DNA of 64,000 nucleotides from Formicarius rufipectus (Eukaryota; Chordata; Aves; Passeriformes; Formicariidae). How positions within the stretch are numbered: position 1 is the first letter of the stretch; every line of letters starts with the position of its first letter. A model generated the notes under the pieces. That model searched no databases and was not told the DNA's origin. It saw nothing but the letters and a program-made list of their open reading frames with translations. This document shows, in pieces, positions 37,429-51,382 of the stretch. The stretch covers positions 1,054,001 through 1,118,000 of the forward strand of contig VXAU01004018.1 in NCBI GenBank assembly GCA_013399695.1. Reading direction: 5' to 3'. The translations under genes were made by a program, and so were the position numbers.

Positions 37429-37502
37429 AAGGAAAGTGGGTCGCTTCATAATTGCTCTTCTCTCTTTCATAGAAACCCAGAGGCATAAAATGGAACAAAC
37501 AG
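37429..37502 (+). ncRNA. Candidate internal exon of a plus-strand transcript divergent from SNAP25
   Basis: A strong pyrimidine tract (about 37350-37415) is followed by an acceptor, ttaaacag (AG at 37427-37428). A perfect extended donor, aacag then gtaagt, lies at 37503. A second acceptor, tttcatag (AG at 37471-37472), would give a 30-nt form. The enclosed 74 nt show no known protein similarity. An exon of a long non-coding RNA starting near the SNAP25 CpG island is the likeliest reading if it is used at all. Evidence is limited to splice-site strength. Confidence 0.35.
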
Positions 37503-40500
37503 GTAAGTGTCACCAATTCAGGGGAGATTTAAAGGTGTTTTCCTTTTGGCTGTCTCCTGGGTTTGCTTCACCTCCTCCTTTCGCTTTGCTATTAAACCCC
37601 TGATGTCGCAACTGGTGCTGCTGTCTGGTTGTGCAGCTGAAACTCAAGCTGAGACCAAGTGACTCAGGAAGCTGCAAGTAAGGATGTTGGCCTTTTTCCT
37701 CTTCCTTTTTTTATCGCTTTGGTTTAAGGGATAACAAAGTTTTATGAAAAGAATGGATTGTACTTAATTATGCAACGGAGTCAGTGATTCAGTGTTGATG
37801 CAATAGTTTGCAATAACCTCAGGCATCTATTAAAATGATTCAGGAAAAGAAGGAAAGGCTTCCTAACTTAGTGGCAGTCTTTATGTGTGAGCTGCTTGCC
37901 ACACAACAGGACTTTAGAGCATCCTCAGACAAAGCAAGAGACATATGCAATCCAGCCAAGCATGCAATTTTAATTTTTTTATAATGTAGGTGCAGTCCCA
38001 GGGATTCTGTTGCCCTCAGGGCCTTGTTTTGTCAGGGATACCTTAGCCATTATCTGCTGCTTTCAGTGAGAGACTTGATGTTAAGCTGAGTCCCTCTCTG
38101 AGGAATGAGTTGGAGTCTGGCTCCTGATGTAGTATTAGAGCATTCCCAGGTTTAGGAGACTCAGAAGCTGAGGGTGAGGGTTTTGACGGGTGGATATAAT
38201 ATTTTTTCCTTTTTTTTTTTTTTTTTTTTTTTTGACAACCAAGGTTTACAGGTGCTGGGACTGTGGTGCTCACCATTAGCTGTTGCTCCATATTAACTAT
38301 CTGTGTTATACAGGTCAGACAAGTGGGTTTACTGTTCCTTATAGAGCCCATAAGAACAAGGTCATTGTACATGTTCAGTTTGGGCTTTTTGGTAACTCTT
38401 TCTTCTCCAATTCTCACTGTGTTGTGCAATAAAAGGTTCTCTTTCCTTGGCAAATTCTCTTGCTATTTGCTGAGGAGAGTGGTGGAAGAGGCTAAGCTCT
38501 GGAAGAAGGGCAGGGACTTTGGTTTTGCTCAGAGACTGGATATTGAACAGTTGTACTATTCTAGAAAAAGTCATTTCCCCCTTTAAAATTAGTGCTTTGG
38601 GCTGAGACAAAAAAACTTAAACCTCCCTGAGAGATCTGCCTGGCACAGTCCTTGATGGTGTTTCACAGAACGTGCTGCATTTGTGCAGCTGTTTCTCCTC
38701 CCCAATTGGACCTTGAGCTGAATCTGTCTCAGCCTCTCTTCCTGTTGCCTTTTCCTCCCCTATTAAGGTTGTAAATATTTTCATTTTCACCTATTGCTTA
38801 CCATGTCTCTGCCCAGGGGGACTTGGTGTTGTCTCTGTAACTTCCTTCTCCAAGGAGAGCCTGGAAAGCCAGCAGGGCAACTGCCTGGAGAGGAGGATTC
38901 TGTTTCTCATGTGAAAGGGAGACCTCAACCTTACTGCTCTTTTTGGAGCCCTGTTTCTGTCACTAAGGGCTCTTGGGAAAGCCTGATGGTCCTGCTTAAT
39001 CTTTTCCCAAAAAGGGGCTACATCAGACAGGGATTGCACTCGAGGGTAAATGGCAAGTGCTCCTCTGAGCCCTGATGTCAACTTTCTGCCACATGGATGT
39101 CCAGCTGGGGGAATTCAGGTGACTCAGAGGACACCAGGTTTATTCTATACAACAGACAGACTGAGTTTTTAGATAGACCAGACAAATATGTAGCTTAAAG
39201 TGTTAATCCTTGTGTTCCTCATCTTCCATATGTATTGCAGTAGGTTTAAAGTTAGTCCTGGAAGTACTTCTCAGCCTTGTTTGAAGGGGACAAAAAGGAG
39301 TCTTATATACCCTTGGTCTAACTGGAAGAGTAGCTCTATGGATTTATGGGTCAATGTCTTAATATATCTTTTAAATGGGAGTGAAAACTGCCCAGGAAAC
39401 TTCCTGAGAGTTATAGCAATTTCTCCTCCTAGTGATCTGCAAATAATTGATTTTTTTTTTTTTTTTAATGGAGAAACTTGCTGAAAATTGAAAGTGAGGG
39501 AAGCTAATCTATCAAGAGCTCCTCAGCTTCTGAATGTGGAATTTATTTTTCCTTTCCTCTCCTGAAAAACTAATAAATGTCAAAAATATTTTGGGGAACA
39601 AGAGATCATCTGAGGAAAACTCTACTTCTCTCAACCTAATTCTTGCCCCTTGTGCTGAGATGTTTGAAGGAGTGTTCTTTGACCTGCCTGTCTCAAACCT
39701 ATGCACAATTATGGACTCCTCTTGAGTAATTAGTGTACCTTGCTTTCACATGAGCTGTATGCACAGTACGAGGCTGAGTCTGAGGTGTCAGCTTACTGTA
39801 AAATCTTCTGTTTTCACATGAGTACCAAACACTCAAGAGTGGTAACACCTGACAACCTGCACTGCTGGTGAGCCCAGTCCTGGCATAGCAGGGGGTGTCA
39901 CAGGTCAAGCTTGAGTGTGTTGGCATGCTGAGGAGAAGCTTTTTGTCTTGCCTGATCCAGGTGTGCTCTGGCAGTGTAAGAAAATGAAAGGACTAGAGAA
40001 AGTGGAAGCCTGATCCAAAATTTCCTGTGGACTTCAATGCAGGTCTGCAGACAGCTTTGGACTGAGGCATGATATGGATTTCTGTTGAATCACTTAAAAA
40101 TACTCCCTTAGAGATTGTTTCATATGTGGGAAAAATCCTCATTACTTTGACAGTCTGAGCAACCACCCACAAGTCAGGCTGCAGCGCTCTCACTTGCCAA
40201 AAAAGAGACCTTTTATTAAGAGGAGTCTCTTGGAGCCTGCAGAGACCACAAATGAACACCTCCAGGTGAGCATGAAGCCTACCCTGGGACCCCTGTTAAG
40301 CCCATTACAGCCCTTAGCAGGTTCAGCTGCCTTCCCAGACCCCAGAAGTGCCTACAGCAGAACCTCCTTCCTTGCTGTTGGCCTTGCGGCAGCTCTGTGG
40401 AATTTCTGTCTGTGATTTATGTAAAAAATGCTGTTGAAATACATCCAGAGATGTGGGCTTCCTCATGATCCCCCAGCACCTTTTCAAGGTGAAGAAATGG

Positions 40501-41919
40501 AGTTAAAAGGTAACTAGAGAAATAATCTATTTTGGTTTTTTGTTTTATTACTTTAGTGTTGCTACTACAGCTGAAACCATGGTTCCTGAGTAATGTTCCT
40601 TGTGACCAGGATGGTCTGGATAATAGAGAGATTAAAATAGGCCTTTGCCTCTGGCATTTTTCATGCTATTCTGGGCTCGAGGGATACTGGGGCATGCTCT
40701 GCTGGGAGCTTGGCTGTTAGGTTGACTCTGAAGCTGAGCAGAGGAGATGGGGGCTCCTCACTTGCCTCTCTGCAGGGAATGTGAGCCTTGGTGGAAGAAA
40801 GGGCACAGGCTAAATGGAAGCTGAAGTCCCCTCTGTGGTTGCCTGTTTATCAAAAGGACACATGGGTGTGTTGTTGTTGATCACCTGGGAAGTGAGAGGG
40901 AAGGTGTGGGCCTTGGAGCACCTCCAAGGCATGCAGAGATGCACAGAACCTTCCTTCCCTGACCTCACTAAGCTCCACACTTACGGTTTGCTATTTGACT
41001 TTTCCTGCATCTGGAGGATAGAAGTTAAACCTCTGCAGTGTGTCTGTGGACCAATTATTTTTTTTCCACTCCTAAAGAAAGGCCAAAAGTGAAGGGCTTA
41101 ATGTCTAGGCTGACTCTTGGCTGCTGGGTGGTAGGCTGCTGGGACTTGTGTGCTCAGTGTATCAGGCTGAGGATGAGATGTGGTGTGCAGGGGAGCATTT
41201 GAGGAAAGACAGGAGGAGGTGAAGAATCAAGGCTGGAGTAGATGCCTGAACACACACAGTTGAAGCTGTGAGTTGTGTGATGACAAAAGGGCAGGCAAAT
41301 TGTTTTGGTTTTTGCCACGGCATAGTGGTTGGGCAAAGGTGTTGTGTGTGTATCTGCTCATGGACTTAAGCCTGGGGTGGCAATGCTGCCTCACAGTTAT
41401 GCTTCAGGGTTGGCTTTTGCCTTGTCCTTACCCATCATGAGCACTTACCCATCAGGACATCTGAGTTGAGACCCAAACTGTTGGTGGGAGTGAACTATTC
41501 CTGTGGTGTATTCAATCCCACGGCACACATACAAAGAAAATTGATGTTTAAGACCACGGCTTATATCTGACTCTTGTTTGTAATAGTTCAAGGAGAGTAA
41601 GAGAAACTTGTGCTGGTTCCTGAAGCAGGTGAGCAGTATCCAAAGTTATGTGCAAGAAGAGTTTGGACACAAACATAGCTTTGTTGCAGCTTTTGCTCCT
41701 ATTATGCTGCTGCACCCTGAGCTACCTGCACTTGAATGTATTTCTCAAGAGTCAGAATGCTCCTCCTGCCTCTCCAGCCATTCTCCAGGGTGTTGCAGAG
41801 CTGCTGGCTGGCAGCAGTGTGGCTACTGTGCTGCAGCAGGGAGCAGAACTGTTCATGGTCCCAGTAGGCAGGACCCTTGGAAGGCAGTGAGTAGGAAAGA
41901 CCTGCAGGGAAGGCCCAGA
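37503..41919. other. Intergenic sequence, no gene recognised
   Basis: Single-copy sequence with homopolymer T runs at 38210-38233 (24 bases) and about 39451-39468. These could be degraded retroelement tails on the minus strand, although no body is recognisable. No exon is supported. Confidence 0.5.
38210..38233. repeat. Poly-T tract (24 bases)
   Basis: An uninterrupted T run preceded by further T-rich sequence. Length is likely to be variable and error-prone. Confidence 0.9.
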
Positions 41920-42118
41920 GAGTAACTAAGTTCTTTACTCTTAAGACTCTTCTCCCAGAGGGTGGTTGAGCACATACCAAGCCTGAGTTCAAGGAGCATT
42001 TGGATAACACTCTCGGGCACATGGTGGGATTGTTGGGGCTCTCCTGTGCAAGGCCAAGAGTTGGACTTTGATGATCCTTCTGGGTCTCTCCTGACTTAGA
42101 ATATTCTATGACTTTTAT
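41920..42118 (+). mobile_element. CR1-type LINE 3' fragment
   Basis: The plus strand reads gttcaaggagcatttggata, and further on ccaagagttggactttgatg, then gatccttctgggtctctcc, then gaatattctatgac. This is the familiar 3' end of a CR1 subfamily different from the copy at 3.5 kb, with its terminal attctatg-type sequence at the right. It has no coding capacity. The left boundary is uncertain because the copy is diverged. Confidence 0.85.
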
Positions 42119-45100
42119 TTGGCTTCTGAGTGTCCCCTTGCTCCTGTGAGTCACCGGGCACATGGTCCGATGCCTTGTTGTGTGCATTGCTCTGTCTCAG
42201 CACTGGAGCCTCTCTGCAGAACATGCCCTTCAGCTGCTCCCAGATCTCCTGCACAAAGAGCCCTGTAGGTTGGCAGGATTGATCATGCTAAGGCAGAAAT
42301 AGCCTTATGCTGGAGCCAAGGTCCTTTCCAGGCAGGAGTCATTTGTTTGGGTGACTTTCGGCTGAGCTGGCTTTGTAAGTAATCTCAGCTATTTGAATTC
42401 ATTGGGAGCCCAACCCCAAATATGTGGTACTCAAATTTCAGGTAATCCCTTTGGAGCACGTGTTTCCTTTCTAGCTTTCAGCTGCTTAAAAGCTGGGCTT
42501 CAGCACTTACACCTCCAGCCGCAGTGGGTAGGAAATGGACCAATGATTCTGACAGTACAGAGCTTGCCAGAGCAGGAGCTGCCCAACTGGTGTCGGGGGA
42601 GCTGGATCATGTGCTGCCTCACAAGCTCTGTAGGCTCCTCCCAAGAATTTTCCATTTTTCCCCTGCTCCCTGCATGTGTTTCTGATTGGAGCCAGGATGT
42701 GACCCTGCATGGCTAGGGCAGCATTGCTGTGCCCTCTTGTGTTGGCACAGGAGCTGTCCAAGAAGTCCAGCTGTTACTACTTTATTACATGGATCATCAT
42801 TCATTGCACAGCCTTATTCACATTAGAAGCTGGAGAAACTTCTGGGTGTGATGAAGGTATTGGAATTTGGCTCTTCCAATTGTTCTGCTTGGTGACAGAT
42901 TGGTTTCTTGGGGGGAGGGTCAAGGCTCTGTACAACTTTTTTATCTTCCCCCATAAGCAGATAATGACACAACACAGGCTGAAGGGAGAAGCAGCCTGTG
43001 TATATAATATCTGGCATGACATTTCCTTATGGAAAAGGACATGCCTCCAGTTTACCTGTATGAAGAATTATCCCTGGCACTGTTTTTTTCCCTGCACATA
43101 GAGACTGGGACTGCTGCCATCCTATGCACCAGTCCCACTGCTTATTTGGCAATAAGCGAGCGAGGCCCTGCCTGATAGTGGGTATGAATCCACAGCAGGG
43201 AGGAATTCTCCCACACACTGCCAGGGAACAGATTTATTGCCACATATCCACACAAGGTGCCGAATTCACCTAAGTACCTTCTAATGTTCTATTTTAATTG
43301 CTCATCTCAGCCAGCTAATAATAAATCAGTCTTAAATTTGCAGTGGGGATTTGGGAGAGATAGAGATTGAATGAGATTTTATTGATACTATTGCAGGAGG
43401 TCTTTTCTGGGTAAATGAATTCTATCTTTTTGGTTGTATTAAAGATCTTTGAAAACCAATCTACCAGCATCCTTTTCTGCACACTGAGCAATTGCTGTGC
43501 AGGCTGCTGCATCCCCAGCCAGTAAAGCTCTGTGTGCTGGCTGGAGCCCTCAGCTCCAACTGCCTGCACTGGAAATCAGAATGCAAGGAAGAACTTGTGC
43601 TGGAAGCCTCTTGTTTTCATTTTTTTTTTTCTCTTAAATAAAATGTTCTATAGCACTAAACTGTAGTTTTGCAGTGCTTAGGGGACAGCTCCTGAAGAGT
43701 AACAAAACCCAGTTTTCCCTCTCTTTCAATGCAGAAGCAGTCAGCAGGCCATAATATGAATCTTAGAGTTATTGAATTAGTGTTTTTAACACTATAGAAA
43801 TCCAGTATTTTGCTTTCCTGTAATAAAGCCTTATCCAAGAGAAGTAGCACTGGGGCTTTTGGGAGGGGTGGATGTACCATAATTTGAATTCATCACTGCC
43901 ATTATAAACTAACATGACAGTGCCTAAAGCAAGACTAATCACATCTTCTCTTGTGCTATATACAAATATAACAATTAAGATACTTATGCTCCAGTGAGTT
44001 TGTCTACAGAACACAAGACTGACAAAAGGTATTAGAAAACAACCATTTCTGGTCTTTGCTTTTCTTTCAGTGCTTTCCATGTGTGCTGAGAACGCCAAGA
44101 CTTTGTAAGGCAATGGCTATGATTAATCCAAGAGACCTGGGAGGTATTTAAATTTAAATTGATATGCTTCTGGTCATAATTCAACCTCTCTGAGCAAGAG
44201 ATTATTTTCTGATCCTTTTTTTTCCCTAGCCAGTCTCATAACTGCCTAACTGGGGAGGCTATGGGAAGGTGAAGCAGTTCATGTCTCCTCATTACAGATT
44301 CTTCTTGGCACACAAGGCAGGCCTGCACTGGAGTGCCACAGGTGGGTTTCCTATGTAGGTGTGCTGGTGTGTACAGCCCATGCAAAGTGCTCTGTGCTGG
44401 GCACACCTGTAGGACAGAGCAGTCATTTCTTTGCTAAATGGCCATGCAAACACAAGCCAGAGACTGGGTAGGCCCCTGGTAGAGATGCTCAGCCTGTATC
44501 CTGCAGGCTCCTGGCATTGCATTGCAAGGTGGGTGTGCTACTCAAAAGGCAAAGGAGTGTCAGAAGGAGACTTCAAATAGCAAAACTTTCTCATCCTAGG
44601 AGTAGTTCTGTGGTGGATCCCAGCTCAGGTCATGGGATAAACACCAGATGATTCCTTTGGACAGTGGTCCAGAAGCATTCTGGAAACTTCCACTGACCAC
44701 TGAGCCTACAAATGGCAGGTTTTAAGGAAGACTGAGCCTGGTGGTTTCAGGAACTGCACCTTTGGAGTGCCAGCACGTTGCTGTGGCATCTCTGAGCCAG
44801 TGAGCAAACTTGGCCTATTCCAGAGTCATTAGCATTTTTGCTATTAACTCAGGTGCTACAAAAAGCTGTTTATGTAGGTTGTTGAGTTTTGGCTCTTCAG
44901 ATAAGTGTGTGCAAGTAAAGTATGAAGAACTTAACGTAGGTGAAGGGAAGACAACATCCAAACTAGCTGAGGTTTTATGTAGGGTAAGTTAATGCTAATA
45001 AAGAATAAGCTTCATTCATAGTTCTCAAAAACTATTTGCAGAAATCTAGTTTTTCAGGGAAAATTGATTCACTAAGGTAACTTTTTTTTTTCCTAATCTT

Positions 45101-48100
45101 GGAATATTTTCACTGTCAGGTCTGACAGTTTTCACATGAGCCTGTTTGGGTGCCAATTGTCAAACAATGAACCCTTGAATTCTCAGGGTTTGAAACCAAC
45201 AAAGTACAGATTCTTTCCCTTCCTGAGATAGTGCAGCAGGTCAAAACTACCTTCATTCTCCGGGGAAACTGCAGGGACATGGGGGGAATGAGATAATTAT
45301 ATTCCTATTCTGCTGCAATAGAATTTGCATGTAAATCTTGCTACCTGTGAATTACTGTTTGTCATCTGAGAAGTGGGGATTAAATTTCTCTCTTGATACC
45401 TAAAGCCTTTGCTTTCATCATGCTGCACATCTTGGCTGGAAGATGAAATACCTAATCATTGTGTGCAAGTCAGATTCAGAGTTCTGGTTTGGGGAATCTA
45501 CCTGTGTGCCAGAGAGTTCCCAGTGTTGTCCTCCCGGGACTACTGGCTATGATTCAGCGGGCACAGCAATTATTTTGGTTTTAATTTTTAAGAAGTTTCA
45601 GCTAGAATCTCTGCTAGTTCAATTTTCATTTTGCACACTGAAAGGTGAGAGAGCTCTTGACAACATCCCAGGATATCACACAGTGTAAAATAGGGTGGAG
45701 AACTAAAGTGTGTCATGGAAGGTGAAGTGAAACTTTGGATGGGCAGAGCTAATCATGTTTGTGATAGTATCTTCTAGTTTTTCTGAGAAGCTGGATGCTC
45801 ACCTCTGGTTATTTTTGTATGGAAAGACAGTGGGATCTGGGGGAGAACAGGTGAATCAGGAACATACTCAATTTTGCCTGCTTAGCCTTTATCAGAAGTC
45901 AAGCTAAAAATGTGTCATGAAACTGTGGAATCATCAGAGATCGTGTGATGGTGTGTGCATGGGAACTCACATGGTAATAGGTAATTACCTCCTAGTAATC
46001 TCTCCTCACCAGAAGGCTGGGGGGAATCACAAGGATGTATTTGTGGGGAGGTGTTACAGCTGCTCCTTTACTGTGAAGCACAGTATGATTAAAAGGCAAA
46101 ATATTGCATAGCCTGGTACTTGTGGGTACTGCTGTTGTCTTTTCATGTCACTGTCTTCCAGGCTTTGATGTGTGGTGTTTGATTGGGACTAGAGAATATT
46201 TCCTACAGTGCTTTAGGCAAAAGTGTGAGAGGCAGCAGTGATGCTTACAAAAGCAGGGGCTGCTTGGTGGCAGGTTTCTTGTTTTCAGGTGGTTGAGTTT
46301 ACTTTTCCATGAGTCAAACCTAACTACGAATATTATACTGAAAATACCCAACTTCTTAAGGTACAAGGGTAATCTAGCGAACAATTATATATGATTGGAA
46401 GCAACTAAAAATTGTAACTTCCCCAAATATCCTCTCTTCACTTCCAAGGCATGATGGAAAAGTCCCGCTGTGTTATGTTTGCCATTTTTGAGTGTGGTCC
46501 AAGACTGGCCTGATGACCTGTGTTGAGGGAAGGAATTGACCTTGGTGTAACTTGGGCTGTGGCAACATGGCCTAACCAGCATCAGAGCTCAGGTCAGAAG
46601 AAACAGGACTGTGTACAGTGAGGCCCTGCTGTTCTTGTTTTGTTCAGGGGGGGAAAGTACTTTTTCAGAAGCCTGGGGAAAATAAACAGTAAGAAGGGGT
46701 ACTGGGATCAAGAAAAATAATCTGTCCTGACATTTCATCTAGGGATACTTGAAATACTGCAAGAATGTGAAATCCACTGTGGAAAATGAGTCTGGAATGA
46801 CAGGGATGTGCGGGAGTTGTTCTGAGAACTGGAGGAAGACACAGTTAAAAACAAAGCAAGGGAAGATGCTGCAGTAACTTAGCCCACTCTGTGTTGCTTT
46901 TGTATAGGTGTGGGGGAGATGGCAGGCAGCAGCTGGCTCCTCCAGAAAGCCTATTTTTATCAAGTCTTGTAAGTATTCAGAGAGAAAGACAATTTCAAAA
47001 AGCTAAACCAGTCAATATTAGGTGTAAAACCTTTATGATATCTTCTGATGGTGGAATACGTGTTTTGCCTCTTCCCTTCCTTTGCAATTCCTGCCCCTAC
47101 AGGAAAGAACCCAAGTGACTCTTCTTCCACCAGCATCTGTTCTCTGGAGTCCTCTTTCGTTCTCAGCACACACACCATGTTGCTGAGCCTCCCATTCTCC
47201 TGGGAGAAACCAATTAGAGATCTGCCTCTGAAGGAATTCTTAACTGCAGGTTTCAAGCCAGTTTGAAGGGGACTGCTGTTGTTGTTTATTTTCCCAGGAA
47301 GGGGGAAAGCACCAGTACTGGCACCAGCTTGTGATGTCAGCTCTCTGCAACGGTGACAGGAAGCTTTCCCAGGAAGAGTGGGTGACAGCAAGGCTTCTAA
47401 TGAGGGGCAGGTGGCCTCTTGCTGTGTGCAGACCCAACTGCACTGCTTGGGCTGGCTGGAGGAGACTACATGGGGTACTGCAGATATAGAGTTGCCTTCT
47501 GCCCCTGTTTAGAGGGCTCTGCAGCTCTCAGCTGTAATTCCACAGCAGCTGTAGGAGGGTGACACAAAGAGCAAGGAAATGCTCTGTGCTCTCTGTGTAC
47601 CCACAACAGGTTTGTGTAAAGATCTGCTGGGAATGGAATTTAAATGAGCTTTTAGGAAAACTCATTGCCAGTTACAAACTGGTGTCAGGGCAGGATTCCT
47701 GTTTAGTTTACTTTCTGGGGAAAACCCATCATGACAACACCTATTTCCATGACCTAATTTTGGCACTCTTCTCATTGCTACTGTTTGTCTCTGAAGCGCT
47801 CTCAGTCTCCCTAACAGAGGTGTCTGTGTGTTCCCTGTGGTTCAGTGGAGCAGATCACATGGATTACCTCACCTGAAGAGTCCTTGAAAGCAGCATGGTT
47901 GAGCCAGCCCACTGCTTTGTTCCCCCCAAGAGTAAGAGAAGCCCTTTAATTCTTCAGATGATGTTCCAAAGCAGAGTATTGGTGAGAGATGGGGTAGAGA
48001 CAGACTGGGAAAAAAGATGCCCCAGAAGGGAATCATTTCCCTCTTGAGGGAGGGATATGATGTTGGTTCCCTTGTCATCCCTCTCTGACAACACACCTTA

Positions 48101-51100
48101 TCTTTGTTCTTCTCAATCCAAAAGTGAGGACAGTTCACTTTAGTATTAGGCCTCTCCCAGAGGAGGCAACCAAGGTTGGTAAGGAATGTTCCTGTGGTGT
48201 GAATGTCCTTCTGCTCAATTATCTCCAGATAATTTCATCAATTGCTGAATGGACACCAATGACCTTGGACAGTTTGAAGTGTTGTCATGGGTGAAAGATC
48301 CTGGTCCTGTTACCAACTCCCTTCAACAAACATTTCCTTAACAGAACACCCCCATATTATGACCATGTAGGCCATTTGTGTTCTACTGAAAAGCAGATGC
48401 TAGGATAGTTTCTTTTCTGCACAAGTGCTTACTCTCAGTTTAGCTGAACTGGCCCCAACTCCTTTGGCTGAATCCGATCTTATCCTTTATTCTAGATCAT
48501 CAGGCAGACCAGAACTAGTGTTGGCAACCAGCAGAGTGGTAGTATCGATGGTTGACATCTGTCTCAGAGGACAAGAGTGATTAAGCTGGAGCTTTATCTG
48601 GACCTGAGGCAACCAACATCTCTGGGAATGGTGGACCAGCAAGGCTGAGCTTCCCAGTTAGGCTGGAGGTTTAAACCTTCAAGTTGACTGAATCTGTTCT
48701 TGGGTCTAGTTTGGTAGAAGATCTCAAAGTGTTGATATATGTTTGTGAAGGTAACTGCTGTCTCCTGAAGTTACCCAAATCGTGAGTCTGACTCTCCTAT
48801 AGGAAGCAGAGTGCCAAAGGCTGCTCTGATAATAAATTCCACAAGTGGGCTGCAAGATGCCTTACCAAAACCAGCCTCATCCTGCTCCAGGTAATGGTTT
48901 GAGGGTGAAGCTCAGCAGTACTCTTTACTGCTCACCTGGGCGCAGGTAAATGATGAGTGTGGCAGGTGGGATTTGCCCTACAAAAGGGGATAGGTGTGGA
49001 TATAGCAATTTTTTTCCCTTCCTTGGCATCCTTACTCATCTCCTGCTATGTTTTGGAACAGCTGTCCTGTTGGGTTGGGTGCAAAAGTATGCAGTAAATA
49101 TTATCTCTTTGTAGTAATTCAGCAGAGATATTTCTTTACTTTTTGCCTGCATTACATCTCTTCTCTCAAATAGTTCCTGAGAATTATCCTTAGGGGAGAA
49201 GTCCTTACATTTTTAAATGAAACAAACCTTTAAAAGAGGTACAGAGTTCCTGATAAGTGATTCCTAGAGTCTTAAAACCATTTTGCTGTCTTCATTAGTG
49301 CCTAAACAACAGGGGTTATCATGTGGAGGAAGGAAATGAGGTGGGAGGCAGCTGATAGGAGGAGCAATGTACCCTGCTAACAGAACTTGTCTGAATCCAG
49401 GACCTCTGCATTTCATTTCAACTGCCTTATTCTGAGCAACCATGTTAAGAAGAAAGAAAAATATTTTAAACTGTATCAACCAGAGCCCCATGGGAAAACG
49501 AGATAAATATCAGCAGAGCTGGTGCTGCTCTGGCTGGGAAACCCACACAGCACTGGGATCAACACACCCCTTCCCTGTGGCAGCATCTGCTGCAGCCCTG
49601 ACTTGGTATATGTGTCGGTTCTCCTTTGCACACCCCTCTACTCCAGAACTGTGTTCAGTGGTGGGCACTTAATTCTTTTTTTTCCTAGTGCTGAGGGAAG
49701 TACATGCAGCTGGAGGGGCAGGAAGAGCTTGCCTCAGACACTGGATATGGGGAGATGCCCAATAGGATTGCTACCTGTCCTTAGGGGTTTTCCAATTCTC
49801 TCCCAAGTGCAGTGCTTTTTCGGGAAGGAGCTAATCCTGGGAGGCATCAAGGAGCACTGAGACACTGCCATGTGTTTTGATACCAGCAGTGCAGCACAGT
49901 TCACTACAGCCTCAGCCCTCCTCTTCCACCCTGTCAAATTCAAGGCTGTTTTCCTGAGCACTGCCCTTCTGGCAACTGTGGATCTCTACTGCTTGGCATA
50001 ACCCAAGTCTATCACCTGAGGATGTAGCAGTTAAATAACAGTCTGAGCTTCTGCAAAACAACTGTGGTAGTCCCTCAGGCCACTGATGCTGCTTATTCCT
50101 TCCCCAGAGCCCAAGGCAGCAGATGCAATGACATGAAGGATTCTGAGGACAGCAGTATAAAAGCAGCTCATGCAGTGGTCAAGAGGCTTCAGTTTGGTTG
50201 GAAACTGCCTGGTCCTGCATCAAATGCCAGTGTAGGGGAGTTGTGTTTTCTCTTGGTCTTATTTGCAAAATTCCTTAGTCTAGTGAAGGAAGTGGACATG
50301 AAGAGGAAAGCAGGGATCACTTTCTGACTGAAAAATCAATGAAAATGGGGATATAACTTTAACCTAGGACTTACTATTCCCTAGAGCAGTGGTTCTTCCT
50401 CATCAGGATTTCTCTGTCAATCAGTTCTTTGATGTTTTCAGGAAGACACCCTCTGCCTGGTGCATGTGATGGAAGTTGTGCTCTGCTCTCTGGAGATGGG
50501 TTCCCCTGGGTGGAATGCTGGCTTCCCTGCTTCCCCAAGGATAGCTTTTACCTGCTGCCTGTTTCCAAGGGAAAAAGCTGCTTTATGCTCCACTCATGTC
50601 AAAGCCCTGGTGAGGGCTGTCAGAGTCCTTCCCAAACCATCAGCTGATGTGGACTTCAGGCAGTGACTGCTTTTACACAGGGCATGTTCTGGGGTTTTCA
50701 GAAGGGAAAACACTACTCAGCAAACTCCAGCGGAACACAGGCTGTATGTTGAGGTAATCAGCATCCTTGATCTTCTCCTCTGAGACCCAGCAGTTAGCTT
50801 ATTTGCACTCAGTTGTGGCAAAAATACAAAGAAAACAAATACGAAAGATTATTTAATGAACTCTGGAAATGAGTAATGAATACATCATTTTTAAGTGGTT
50901 CTTCAGTCTGCTGCAGAGTGCTATCCTGAGATATGAGAGCATGAATCTTGGCTAATATGAAAGAGGGCAGTCATTTGGTTTCTGAATGAACAGCTCACAG
51001 GATGAATGGAAGAGCTAATTGTTTCTTGAAGCAAACATTTTAGACATTTGTGTGTCTAAGAAGGAAACTTGGCAGTGTGCTGAACCTTAATTTTTAAACA

Positions 51101-51360
51101 GTGTGAAAGATGGGTTTGACTTAACCATTGCTGCGGGTCGGTGTGGTGCCTTCTCCTCTCCATCACGTATCACCTGCGTGGCTATTTGCTGGAGCTACAA
51201 AGAGAAAGGCTATGTAAGGTTTTGCAACAAAATTATGGTTTTTTGTAAGATGCCATGATGACAGAAATGTAGAATACATGACTGACTTAAACTGATTTGT
51301 TACATGTGTTGTATTGAACACAATATCTTTGCCCGGGTGTCCTAGGTGAGTATTTATCTA
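42119..51360. other. Intergenic sequence, no gene recognised
   Basis: Single-copy sequence of mixed composition. An octamer, ATTTGCAT, lies at 45323-45330 and overlaps a TAAAT. No repeat family or exon is recognised, and reading frames are short and unrelated to known proteins. Confidence 0.45.
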
Positions 51361-51382
51361 AAAAAGAAAAAAAAAAAAAAAA
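51361..51382. repeat. Poly-A tract
   Basis: Five A, one G, then sixteen A. It might be the tail of a decayed retroposed sequence, but no source gene is recognised to its left. Confidence 0.85.

Noticed and set aside
50156..50163. Perfect TATAAAAG string on the plus strand
   Set aside because: There is no CpG island, splice donor or coding exon nearby. A single TATA string in 64 kb of AT-containing DNA is expected by chance.
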